From: G963668345 sp965226215
Lineage (GTDB): Bacteria; Acidobacteriota; Terriglobia; Bryobacterales; UBA6623
Length of the DNA stretch: 64,000 bases
NCBI GenBank assembly: GCA_965226215.1
Contig: CBDDCH010000002.1
Coordinates: 3,348,001 to 3,412,000, forward strand
Direction of reading: 5' to 3'
Part shown: positions 27,831 through 36,598 of the stretch, piece after piece
How positions within the stretch are numbered: the first letter of the stretch is position 1
Layout: every line of letters begins with the position of its first letter
Position numbers and translations under genes: made by a program
Notes under the pieces: model-generated
Database searches by the model: none
Told to the model about the DNA's origin: nothing
Seen by the model: only the letters and a program-made list of their open reading frames with translations

Positions 27831-30800
27831 CTAGAATCTAAACCGGAGTGAGAACTGACCCTGTCGGGGAGTATTGATTTGGCCGCCAATTGTCCCGAAA
27901 GCCACCGGGTCACTCACGTTGCCGTTGGGGTTCCTAAACTGCGTCCGGTTAAACAGGTTGAACACCTCAAACCGGAACTCACTGAGGATTCTCTCTGTGA
28001 TATTGATTGTCTTCATGAACCCGACGTGCTCTTTCTTGATGCCAAACCCCCGCACCTCGCTCAAAGGATAGGGAGAATTTCCAACCGCATTTCCAGCCTC
28101 GGCGAAGGCGGCGAGGTTGAGATAGCGATCTGTGGCGGGGTCGAACTTGCCGCCGAAACTCGCTGCCTGGTTCACACCGGAAATCACGTTAGGCATGTTC
28201 TTGAAGTTGAATATCGGCAGGCTGTTCGCCGCACTAATCGCTATCGGGGTTCCTGCCGTGTATTCCAAGATGCTGTTCACCTGCCAACCTCCGACGAAAT
28301 GATTCAGAGCCCTGCTCACACTGCCGCCGAACTTCTTCCCTCGCCCGAAGGGCAGCTCGTAGACCAAGGCGCTCACAGACCTCAACGGGATATCGCCCTG
28401 AGCCAAGCCTCTGTCTATGCGACGGTTGAAGTGGTCTCGGCCGCTTCTGGCAAGGAAAGCCCCCCATTGCGACTCGGAGTCGGTCAGATGTTTCGACCAG
28501 GTAAACGAAGAAAGCAAGAAAAAGCCCTCCGAGAAGCGTTTTTCAACTTTGAACTGGAGCGAATGGTAGATGGAGCTCCCCACGGGCGCGTTGTAGGGGA
28601 AGACAGGACCAAAGTAGCCCACCGAGGAATACTGCGGGAAGGGCCTGAGACTCTGCGCCAGAGTTCCCTCAAATGACGGGTAGGGCCGAGTAAACCCGGC
28701 AGCCACCACGGCTGGATCGCCGATCGGCGTTCGCAGTAGGTCGCCCAGTCCGAGAAGAGCCGAATCTATCTGGTTGGGATTGAAGACGCCAGTTTGCAGG
28801 CGGGAGCCCTTGCTGCCGACATATCCAACGTCCAGCAGCCAGTTTCGGGCGAATGACCACTGCGTGTTCAAGCTCCAGCGCTGCGAGTACGAGGGTATGT
28901 GGCCGTTTTCGTGAAACTGATCGGCATGGCCGCCAAGATTGAAGGCCGGATCGATGAAGGGAGGAGGCACGAAGTCCGTCGGGAAGCCATTGTCATGTTG
29001 GTAGGCAGGCGTAACCCCGCCGTCCTGTGTCTGTCGTTCGACTCTCGCCTGAAAGCCTATCGCATAGCTGCGCTGGCCTCCGCCTCCCAGCGGAGTGGTC
29101 GGGAAGTACTGGATGCCGTATCCGGCCCGAATCACTACGTTCTCCGCCACGTTCCACGCCAGTCCGGCACGAGGACCAAAGGCCCCGTAGAACGTGTCAG
29201 TAAGGCGGCTTCTGTTCTGGCGGCCTTCCCCAAACCCCGCAAAGATCATTGCGCCCAGGAACCCGTCCGCACCCGGATTGGGCGTGTTTGGATCCATGAT
29301 GCCGACTGCGTCGTCTTGCGCGGTTACCGACTGGTAATTATTCCATCGCACTCCAAGGTTTAGAGTGAGCTTGGGACGCACCTTCCAGTCGTCCTGAACG
29401 TAAAATGCGCGATATCCGACGTACGATGTTGGGTCAATCTCTTGGATCCACCTGAACCCCTTCGCCGGCAAGCCGAGCATGAAGCTGGCGTAGGGATAGC
29501 CCGTGGTGCCCGTAGCGCTGGGATTTCCAGTTGCGGCGGATTGGAAGAAACTGTCAAACGTGTTGGGGCCAATCACATCTTTGACCTCGAGCCGGCGGAC
29601 CTCACCACCGATCTTGATGTTGTGCTTGCCTTTGATCCAGGAAAGAGTGTCGCTGAATACGTAAGTCACATTCCTATATTCGCCGAACCCCTCTCCCGGG
29701 CCGCCCCCGCCCCCGCCGCCGATATCAAAGTAGGGGTCCATTTCGAACTTCGGGAAGGGACCTTTGCCGGCGTTGGGGACTCCCAATATCGCACCCCAGT
29801 CGTCGCCACTTACTCGGGTGTCGCTACGGATGAAATAAGGCTGGTGGTGGAAGTTCCATCCGAATACAGCGTGGTTGAAGACGGTTGGGCTGATGACCCA
29901 GTCGTGACTAAACCGTGGGTTGTAACCCGTGACATCCTGGTTGAAACATCTGTCTAAGGGGTAAGGGAATGATGCAGCGCAAAGCTGCACATTGCGGTGC
30001 CTGTTAAACATGGCCGCCATGCTGTGGGAGTCATTGAAGTGGTGGTTGACCTTATACATCCAATCGTCCTTGTTGACCCCGCCGGCGTTCGCGGAGAGAT
30101 AGTTGTTGATGATACCGCTTCCGAAGTTGGGAGAGGGGAAGAAAGCAGTCGCCGCTCTAGAGGCAGGACTTATACGGTCCGTCGGAATTCTGTTGTTCGG
30201 AAAGGGAGTTCGTGTCAGGTTGCCCGCAGTGTTCGTGAAGGTGGAAGCTGGGTCGAAAATGGTCGGGATGCCGGGAAAGGAGAGATCTCCCGAAACCATC
30301 GCTGGGGTGGGAATCGAGTTCGTGGACCGGGAAGCCCCCTGCACCCAATCCATCCACTGCATGTTTGCGAAGAAGAACGTTCTGTTCCGTACGATCGGTC
30401 CGCCGATGACGAAGCCGTATTCATTTTTCTTGTTGACTGTCGCCGACCCTTGAAAGAACCCGCTCGCGTCCAGCACTTCGTTCCGCAGAAACCAGTAGCC
30501 GCTTCCATGAAACTCGTTGGTTCCGGACCTGATCGTGTAGCGCTGTACCGCGCCCAAGCTGTTCCCATATTCGGCCGAGTAGTTGCCTGTCGCAATGGAA
30601 GACTCCTGGATTGATTCCGGCGAAAGAACGGATAAGTAAACAAAGGCCGATGAGTGGGAGTATATCTGCATGCTGACGCCATCCAACTGCAGCTCGTCCG
30701 ACATGATCTGGCTGCCATTGACGGACGTGCTAAACATTTGATCGGAGGAGGCCCCACCCTCACGGGAACTTGATACGCCAGGGGCGAGAAAAACAAACAT

Positions 30801-31286
30801 GCCGGCGTTGCGCCCGCCGCCCCAGGCGCCTTCGAGCGATAACGGCAGATCGATAAAGACTTCCGGCTCGATGACGGTGCGCACTTCGACATTTTCGGTC
30901 TGGAGAAGCGGGGTTTCCGCGGTCACGTCGATCGTTTCCGTCGCCTCGCCGATTTCGAGTCGCAGATCCATCCCGAGAACGGCGGCAAGGTCAACCCTCA
31001 GCCCCTCCATCACGAGCGTCTTGAAGCCATCCATCTGCGTTTGGAGCGTGTAGGTGCCCGGCTGCAAACCTACCAGCCCGTAGGCCCCAACACTTGAAGA
31101 AACAGAGACGACCGCTTGTCCGGTGTCGTCATTGGTCGCCGTGACCGTCGCGCCGGGCACGACTGCTCCGGTGGGGTCGATGACGTTCCCACGGATTGTG
31201 CCTGTGTGCGTTTGGGCAGTGAGCAGCATCGAAGCTGCCAGGAAAAGCGTTGTGAAAAGCAGAGTTGTTTTGATCGATCGTGTCAT
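27831..31286 (-). CDS. TonB-dependent receptor, Oar-like, with carboxypeptidase-regulatory domain
   Basis: 1151 aa, ATG 31286 with GGAGG seven bases upstream. Signal peptide (SIKTTLLFTTLFLAASMLLT), CarboxypepD_reg domain (GTIRGNVIDPTGAVVPGATV), plug, then a large beta-barrel ending in FSLRFRF with terminal Phe, as required for BamA insertion. A seven-glycine run is near residue 530. These receptors are greatly expanded in Acidobacteria and import large or complexed substrates through the outer membrane. The neighbouring block of secreted predicted copper proteins makes a copper- or substrate-related role conceivable, but nothing in the sequence shows it. Confidence 0.93.
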   Translation of the reverse strand: MTRSIKTTLLFTTLFLAASMLLTAQTHTGTIRGNVIDPTGAVVPGATVTATNDDTGQAVVSVSSSVGAYGLVGLQPGTYTLQTQMDGFKTLVMEGLRVDLAAVLGMDLRLEIGEATETIDVTAETPLLQTENVEVRTVIEPEVFIDLPLSLEGAWGGGRNAGMFVFLAPGVSSSREGGASSDQMFSTSVNGSQIMSDELQLDGVSMQIYSHSSAFVYLSVLSPESIQESSIATGNYSAEYGNSLGAVQRYTIRSGTNEFHGSGYWFLRNEVLDASGFFQGSATVNKKNEYGFVIGGPIVRNRTFFFANMQWMDWVQGASRSTNSIPTPAMVSGDLSFPGIPTIFDPASTFTNTAGNLTRTPFPNNRIPTDRISPASRAATAFFPSPNFGSGIINNYLSANAGGVNKDDWMYKVNHHFNDSHSMAAMFNRHRNVQLCAASFPYPLDRCFNQDVTGYNPRFSHDWVISPTVFNHAVFGWNFHHQPYFIRSDTRVSGDDWGAILGVPNAGKGPFPKFEMDPYFDIGGGGGGGPGEGFGEYRNVTYVFSDTLSWIKGKHNIKIGGEVRRLEVKDVIGPNTFDSFFQSAATGNPSATGTTGYPYASFMLGLPAKGFRWIQEIDPTSYVGYRAFYVQDDWKVRPKLTLNLGVRWNNYQSVTAQDDAVGIMDPNTPNPGADGFLGAMIFAGFGEGRQNRSRLTDTFYGAFGPRAGLAWNVAENVVIRAGYGIQYFPTTPLGGGGQRSYAIGFQARVERQTQDGGVTPAYQHDNGFPTDFVPPPFIDPAFNLGGHADQFHENGHIPSYSQRWSLNTQWSFARNWLLDVGYVGSKGSRLQTGVFNPNQIDSALLGLGDLLRTPIGDPAVVAAGFTRPYPSFEGTLAQSLRPFPQYSSVGYFGPVFPYNAPVGSSIYHSLQFKVEKRFSEGFFLLSSFTWSKHLTDSESQWGAFLARSGRDHFNRRIDRGLAQGDIPLRSVSALVYELPFGRGKKFGGSVSRALNHFVGGWQVNSILEYTAGTPIAISAANSLPIFNFKNMPNVISGVNQAASFGGKFDPATDRYLNLAAFAEAGNAVGNSPYPLSEVRGFGIKKEHVGFMKTINITERILSEFRFEVFNLFNRTQFRNPNGNVSDPVAFGTIGGQINTPRQGQFSLRFRF

Positions 31287-31560
31287 TTAGATCCTCCGAA
31301 GCGAGCGCGAGGGCTCATGTAAGCGCACTAGTTTACCACATCCAAAAGGCGGTGAGGGCTGACCAACCCCTATATTCGTGAGCCATCCCTAATAGGACAT
31401 TGTACGACTTTCGGCCAGTATGTCAAGAAAAAAGTATTAAGGCCGAGAACCTTACAGTTGTAAACTTGACACTCGCCGCCGCCAGGGGGGGGGGGTGGGT
31501 TGGATGGCTCTGTCGAGTATAGTATGTTTATTATCAACAACTTATCTTGCAAAACGCTCC
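31287..31560. other. Gap upstream of TonB receptor with G11 tract
   Basis: No gene seen. It should carry the promoter of the receptor gene; I could not assign -10/-35 boxes with confidence. An 11-base G run at 31485-31495 is a likely sequencing or slippage hot spot. Confidence 0.4.
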
Positions 31561-31569
31561 TGTGCGGGC

Positions 31570-31915
31570 GGCTTGCCAGGCCGGGGCGCAGCCCGGGAAA
31601 AATCGTTGCTGCGTTGACGTCGCACGAGGCAAAGTGGCCGCTATCCAGCCCGAACCGCTTGCCCGTGCGGGCAACTCGCGCGAGCCCGGTCCAACACATG
31701 TGCTCTGCGCGGTGCGCGCCGGTCCGTAGACCTGCCGCGCTGCCGGCAGCAAGCCAGCCTAGGCGGCGACGAGCAACCGCGGTACGGCCTCGACCGAGCG
31801 CGGATGCCTGCCTCGATATCCCAGCGCCAGACGTAATGCTGGACGATCTGTTGGTTGGACAGCGCAGCGTCGGTGGCGATCAGATAGGCCGGGCAGCGAG
31901 AAAAGCAGACTAGTC
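31570..31915 (-). pseudogene. Transposase C-terminal remnant (IS701/IS4-like DDE)
   Basis: On the minus strand CPAYLIATDAALSNQQIVQ then HYVWRWDIEAGIR, the conserved E-bearing 'RW.IE' region, followed after a frameshift by RHPRSVEAVPRLLVAA, a stop, and AGLLPAARQVYGPARTA. Such runs are typical of the end of these transposases. At least one frameshift and one stop; the catalytic N-terminal two thirds are missing. It abuts the small EamA-like gene. Confidence 0.65.
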
Positions 31916-31925
31916 ACCGCTCCTG

Positions 31926-32471
31926 TCACCCCCCCAGATTCGAAACATTCCCGGCGAGCGGTTGGCTGACCGCCGCTCGAGGCTTGGCCGGCCCAGGTTT
32001 GTATAGGGTCACTAAACAACCGCCGAGCGCCGCCATCAAGATGCCCGCGACGAATTGCCAGCGCAGGCTCGCCAGACCACCCGCCGGCAGATGAAGAAAC
32101 ATGGCCACGAAAGCGTTGACAATCGGAGCACCGGCGAAAACGATCGCCATGACAACGGCAGGCGTTCCCCGAGCCCCAAACGCCAGCAAAACACAAAACG
32201 CTCCTACTGCGCCGACAACGCCGGCGGATAGCGACCACAGCGAGCCCTTCGCTGGGAAGTCCCAAGATGCGCCGCCAAACCACAGCGCCGCCAAGGGCGC
32301 CAAGACAGCCGTGAGAAAGTACGCAATCCCGACAAACAGAAAGGCCTTGTAGCGACCATGCACTGGGTCCTGCATGCCCAGCTGACCGCCGTGAAGAAGA
32401 ATTCCGTAGACGCCCCACGCCGCCACGGTAGTCAGTGCGTAGAAAAGCCAACTCAAGCCTGGTGAATTCAC
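31926..32471 (-). CDS. Small EamA/DMT-like membrane protein
   Basis: 181 aa with five hydrophobic helices (residues ~8-25, 45-65, 78-98, 104-125, 135-155): GVVGAVGAFCVLLAFGARGT resembles the EamA helix 3-4 region and MAALGGCLVTLYKP its end. It is about half the length of a ten-helix DMT carrier, so it may work as a dimer or be a specialised short form. A transposase remnant begins 10 bp after its stop. Substrate unknown. Confidence 0.65.
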   Translation of the reverse strand: MNSPGLSWLFYALTTVAAWGVYGILLHGGQLGMQDPVHGRYKAFLFVGIAYFLTAVLAPLAALWFGGASWDFPAKGSLWSLSAGVVGAVGAFCVLLAFGARGTPAVVMAIVFAGAPIVNAFVAMFLHLPAGGLASLRWQFVAGILMAALGGCLVTLYKPGPAKPRAAVSQPLAGNVSNLGG

Positions 32472-32508
32472 GTCTCCTCCTCAACGAACACAGTTTTCCT
32501 AGCCGTTG

Positions 32509-32697
32509 CCTTAGCACTCCATTTCATAAATACACTCACGTTTCGGGCCAAGGCAGGCGGGCACAGCATGCTGTGCCCCTACAGATCTATTGGGTGCCTG
32601 GAAATGTAGGGACACGGCATGCCGTGTCCCTACATTTCCGATCGTCCCACCTGGCTTCTAAATATACGTGGCCGAACTTATGAAACGGACTACCTAG
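32509..32697. repeat. MITE copy A (~190 bp) with long terminal inverted repeats
   Basis: Starts CCTTAGCACTCCATTTCATAA; ends with the complement of a similar ~30-bp repeat (TTATGAAACGGACTACCTAG). The interior has two perfect palindromes around GCATGC, GGGCACAGCATGCTGTGCCC (from 32550) and one centred near 32620. About 85% alike, in reverse orientation, to 54712-54899. No coding capacity. Confidence 0.82.
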
Positions 32698-32799
32698 CCG
32701 CCCATCGAAGGCGCCGACCGAGAACACCTTTGACGAACGCCGGCAAATGGCTTGCGGCCCTCGCTACAGCTCAAATCCGTCACCGATCCGCCGTGGCTA

Positions 32800-34014
32800 T
32801 CACTCGACAAACCAGACTGGCTCGGGTTCACTATGCCCTCGAGCTTCGCCGCTTTGAACGATCGCGAACCGTGTGCTGATCGGCCCGATCATTTCATGAA
32901 CGACGATCGCTGCGAGCACAACAGTGCTGACGACTGCACTGTATTCAACGAAGCGACGATCGATCGCGAGGACGAGACCCACGGCCAGCCCCGCCTGCGC
33001 CATTAAACCGAACCCCAGAAAACGCTGCACCGTGGACTCAAGACCCAGCCAGCGTGCTCCCCAACGAGCTCCGAAAAACTTCCCGGCTCCCCTAGCAAAT
33101 ACGTACAGCAGTCCCAGCCCACCGATCGAACTCACTAACGTCACATCGAGGCCAGCGCCGGCAATGACAAAGAAAATGGCATAGAAAGGAGGGTCGGTTC
33201 GCGTAAGCGTGTCGAACATCCTATGGCTTCGCGTTGAGAGGTTGACCATCGTCGCACCGACCGCCAAGCTAGCCACAAGAGTCGACAGCTCGAGGATGAG
33301 CGCAACACCTACGCATAGCAGAACGCAACCGGCGAGCAGGATCTGAACTTCCCCGTGCTCGGTTACACGCGAAGACCATGCTGCCAGCAGAAGGCCCACC
33401 AAATAGCCCAGTGCCACCGATCCGACAACCTGCCAGACCAAGGGGAACAGAGCGACGTAGACCGTCTCTAGAAAAGCCTGCGAGCCGCCGAGACTCGAAG
33501 CCAAGTCAATCAGCGCCGCAACGAGGGTGTACGCCATCAGACAAAAAATATTGTTGACGGCTATGATCCCCAGGAGTGTGTCGCTCAACGGCCCGCTGCT
33601 GTGGCACTCCCGAAGAACCATGAGGGTAGAAGCCGGGGCGGTGGCCATAGCAATCACGCCCAACAATAGCGCGACTTGCCAAGGTTGGCCGGCGGCGACC
33701 ATGCCGGCGGTCACCAAAGACGCCGCCAGTAGGGACTCGATCAGGGCTAGGTTGAGAATCTGATTGCCAACCCGCCGGAAGCGCGAAAACTCGAACACCG
33801 ACCCAATCGAGAAAAGGATCAGCCCCAGGGCTACCTCGCTTAGTACTGCGAGCGCCGCCAGGTTCTCGTAGCTGACCCAGCCCAACACAGACGGCCCCAG
33901 GGCGATGCCCGCAAGAATATAACCCGTCACCTCCGGGATCCGGATAAACTTCACCAAGTGTCCAGCTAGCAGCGCCAAGAGAAGAATTAGGCCGAGAGAG
34001 GAGAGCTCGTTCAT
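32800..34014 (-). CDS. CPA2-type cation/proton antiporter
   Basis: 404 aa from ATG 34014 (TTG 34029 also possible). About 12 membrane helices over nearly the full length; family-like beginnings LVKFIRIPEVTGYILAGIALGPSVLG and SEVALGLILFSIGSVFE. No TrkA-N/RCK domain at the C-terminus, unlike KefB/KefC. At the position where CPA members usually carry the DD or ND ion-binding pair the sequence reads GIIAVNNIFCLMAY, so ion coupling may differ from classic antiporters. It probably exchanges Na+ or K+ for protons at the inner membrane. Confidence 0.82.
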   Translation of the reverse strand: MNELSSLGLILLLALLAGHLVKFIRIPEVTGYILAGIALGPSVLGWVSYENLAALAVLSEVALGLILFSIGSVFEFSRFRRVGNQILNLALIESLLAASLVTAGMVAAGQPWQVALLLGVIAMATAPASTLMVLRECHSSGPLSDTLLGIIAVNNIFCLMAYTLVAALIDLASSLGGSQAFLETVYVALFPLVWQVVGSVALGYLVGLLLAAWSSRVTEHGEVQILLAGCVLLCVGVALILELSTLVASLAVGATMVNLSTRSHRMFDTLTRTDPPFYAIFFVIAGAGLDVTLVSSIGGLGLLYVFARGAGKFFGARWGARWLGLESTVQRFLGFGLMAQAGLAVGLVLAIDRRFVEYSAVVSTVVLAAIVVHEMIGPISTRFAIVQSGEARGHSEPEPVWFVE

Positions 34015-34152
34015 CGGATTGGAGTCCAAGAGACTAAGACTAGATCAGTACCCCCCCCCAACATGCCTGTTGTAGGCCGACAGAACGGCGCGGCACCGCT
34101 CGCTTACCCAAGACAATTGGGTAAACCGCGGATATGGAAAGGACCCGTCGAG

Positions 34153-35388
34153 TCAGTGACGTACCGGTTCCGCCTCCTTCGCCAGTCTGGTTTCCACCAG
34201 TACGGTCGCCAACAGCAAGAACGCCAATAGAGCGTTTCCCGCGACTATCCATACGACCACCTCGATTCCCACTCGTTTGGCGAGGTAGCCGATCAGAACT
34301 GAGATAGGCAGCCCCGTGATCACCCATAACGAGAGAACACCGTAGACAAACTCGGACCGGTTCCACAGGTAGTGCCTACCGATCAACGTCAAGGTCGCGG
34401 GATGAAGGGATCCGAGGCCCACGCCCAGAAGCAGTGATCCCGCCACGGCGCCGGAGACGTGCTGGGACTGCAGGAGAAGTGAGCAACCGGCTAGAGAGGC
34501 CAACGTCGGCCAACCTAGCCAACGGAGCGGCGAATCAAGCTTGACCTCTCGGCCCGCCAACAAGCGCGCCATGCTCAGCGATAACCAAAAACTAGCCAGA
34601 ACCAACAAATCCACACTAGTACTCAGACCGAACCTGCGCGACACGTAAACCGGCAACCAACCTGCCACGACCCACTGACTGGCCGACTGGACCACAATTG
34701 ACAGCGCAAGCAGCAGGCCGACAGGATTCGCCGCATCCTTCCAAGCCAACGGGAATTCGCTCAACACTAGCAGCGGCACACCTTCGAGCACTCTTGCACG
34801 CCAAGCCCAAATGGATGACAGCAGTACGAGACTTGCCATCATCAGCAGTACCAGAGCACTCGGCCCCTGCGCAGCAACCCAGAAGAGAAGAGACACGATC
34901 GCCCCGGCCCCGCCAAGTGTTAGGCCCGCCAAATGGAGAACCGTGATTGCGTGACTTGGCGTCAAGATATGAGGAAGTAGCGCCGACACGACGGCCACGA
35001 GGCCTCCGCCTGCCACGCCGAGACCGAACCAGCCTGCAAAGAGCCGCAAGACAACGTGCGTCGTCGACAGCGCCACAAAGGCTATGGCTGTGAGCACCAG
35101 AGACACAGTCAGTAGCCGACGGAGCCCCACATCACCCTCCTTCCGCAGGCGGGGCACATAGAGAATTCCGGCAAGTAGCCCTAGCGTCAAACCCGCAAAG
35201 ATCAGCGAACCGGCCGTATTGTCAACCGGCAAGGGCGACGACCAAACCGGTAGCACGCTACCCGGCAGCGCTACAACAACCCCTACCAGGAAGACGCCGC
35301 TCAGCAGCCACCGAACCAAGGCCGGGTCGGGGCTGCGCCTACTCCAACTCACGGTCCGCCGCGCCTGCCCCGCTACCATGCTCGGCAT
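34153..35388 (-). CDS. MFS transporter
   Basis: 411 aa from ATG 35388, just before a basic cytoplasmic N-terminus (GQARRTVSWSRRSPDPALVRW) and the first helix; the longer frame to 35559 has no membrane or family features. Twelve predicted helices in two six-helix halves; a central loop with LVLSEFPLAWKDAANPVG. Substrate not evident. It is followed by the CPA2 gene on the same strand at 139 bp. Confidence 0.8.
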   Translation of the reverse strand: MPSMVAGQARRTVSWSRRSPDPALVRWLLSGVFLVGVVVALPGSVLPVWSSPLPVDNTAGSLIFAGLTLGLLAGILYVPRLRKEGDVGLRRLLTVSLVLTAIAFVALSTTHVVLRLFAGWFGLGVAGGGLVAVVSALLPHILTPSHAITVLHLAGLTLGGAGAIVSLLFWVAAQGPSALVLLMMASLVLLSSIWAWRARVLEGVPLLVLSEFPLAWKDAANPVGLLLALSIVVQSASQWVVAGWLPVYVSRRFGLSTSVDLLVLASFWLSLSMARLLAGREVKLDSPLRWLGWPTLASLAGCSLLLQSQHVSGAVAGSLLLGVGLGSLHPATLTLIGRHYLWNRSEFVYGVLSLWVITGLPISVLIGYLAKRVGIEVVVWIVAGNALLAFLLLATVLVETRLAKEAEPVRH

Positions 35389-35920
35389 TCTATCAAGTAT
35401 CGTTTTCCCTCCCTGCGACCCGGCGTATCCGGATCCTTGTAGATCTCTATGACTGTTTCTTCCAAAAGTCATAAACCACCGGTCAGTGGTGTTCCCTGTC
35501 TTAGTCCGATCTGATGTTGTTTCAACACCATAGCACCCGGATGGTTCTGGCCCTCCCATTGCATACTAACTTCGAGAGACAGTTTTCTCTGGGTCGGAGA
35601 TTCGAGGCTTGAATCGCTTTGGTGGATTGCCTCCAATGTCGCAGAGGAAGGGGTTGAGGTCCCGGCGAGGGGTCGCCGGGACTTCCTTTTTTCGAGAGCT
35701 TTTCATGTCCCCTGAGGAATCAGCCCTGGGATTCAAGCTGCTGGCGCCGGTTGGTTTGGTTGCCGCGCTCTGATTCTTCTCGCGATTTGCACACCTTCCG
35801 GCAGTGACGCCCTGATAGAATAGAAACGCTCGGTGGCCGCCCCGAGTTTAGCTTCCCTTCCCCGCCCGCGGTTCGGCACACCCCAGGCCTTTTTATTGGT
35901 TCGATTTCGGTTCGCTCGAG
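35389..35920. other. Gap with a terminator, possible small RNA
   Basis: 532 bp with no protein gene. It contains a strong plus-strand terminator at 35659-35692, but no plus-strand coding sequence ends upstream of it, so the terminated transcript would be a non-coding RNA of perhaps 100-150 nt. Confidence 0.4.
35659..35692 (+). terminator. Rho-independent terminator without an obvious gene
   Basis: GTCCCGGCGA-GGGG-TCGCCGGGAC, a perfect 10-bp stem, followed by TTCCTTTTTT. Confidence 0.85.
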
Positions 35921-36598
35921 TTGTACGCGCTGCTCTGGATCTACCGGTCAGCACGCCTTCGTCCAGTCGTGAGACTCTTAACGAACAAGCAACCCACCTC
36001 TTCTCCCCAGGAATTGGAGAAGCGGATACGAGTGTTCTTGACCGCTTGCAAGCGTCCGGCAGTCTCGGAGCCCGGTGAGAAACCCCTCCCGCTGGATGAA
36101 GGTTCCTACACACTGGCGATACACGGGCCAACGTGCGTGCTTCACGCTTGGGGGACGAAAGGGAACATTGTTCGCCGGATCTCGAGTATCGAACGCGAAA
36201 CTCGAGAGCGGATGGACTTGCGTGCCCGCCGTTTCGGTAAGGGGGAAGCACTGCTGGCCCTTCTGGACCGCTCCCGCGTGGGCGATCGGCTAAGCCGGCG
36301 GGTCGAACAAGAGCAGTTTCTAGAGTACTTCCGGCGCCTGTTGGCACGGGAGTTTCACTCCTGGTCTCTTTCGCAGCTAAGCGGCCGGGCGGATTTGGAG
36401 CATTCGCTCTCGCCCCTCTTTGTCCGCGGGCGGCTGAGCCGTGGCCAACAAGCGTGGGCGGTGATCGGCGCACCCCGCAGCATCGGTCAGGGCGCCTGCG
36501 ACCAAATTCTCAGCTTCGCTCTGATCTGGCTAGACCTCTTGCGGCAGCGAACTCACCGGCAGGTACTTTGCGGGCTGAAGATTTTTCTGCCTCACCTA
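35921..36598 (+). pseudogene. Unknown protein with C-terminal nuclease-like domain, N-terminal piece (cut by IS256)
   Basis: 226 codons from TTG 35921 (GTG 35969 is equally possible). No recognised domain; HGPTCVLHAWGTKGNIVRRI and a basic stretch RERMDLRARRFGKGEALLAL are notable. It stops at CCTCACCTA, the 9-bp target of the IS256 element, and resumes in frame at 38022 (...GLKIFLPHL + HSTATANRLAFLNQ). The other two pieces are 38022-38462 and 39618-40067; total 523 codons once both IS elements are removed. Confidence 0.8.

Noticed and set aside
31485..31495. G11 tract as phase-variation site of the TonB receptor
   Set aside because: It is ~200 bp upstream of the receptor start and in a gap; no clear promoter spacing depends on it, so I treat it only as a difficult sequence.
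32531..32640. Repeated palindromes resembling a CRISPR array
   Set aside because: Only two palindromes, no unique spacers of constant length, no cas genes; the whole is a MITE present in two copies.
34051..34059. C9 tract upstream of the antiporter
   Set aside because: Outside coding sequence and with no visible promoter elements around it; too little to support a regulatory role.
35733..36473. 246-codon minus-strand open frame
   Set aside because: Opposes the nuclease-like gene, whose frame is supported by exact continuation across two IS elements.
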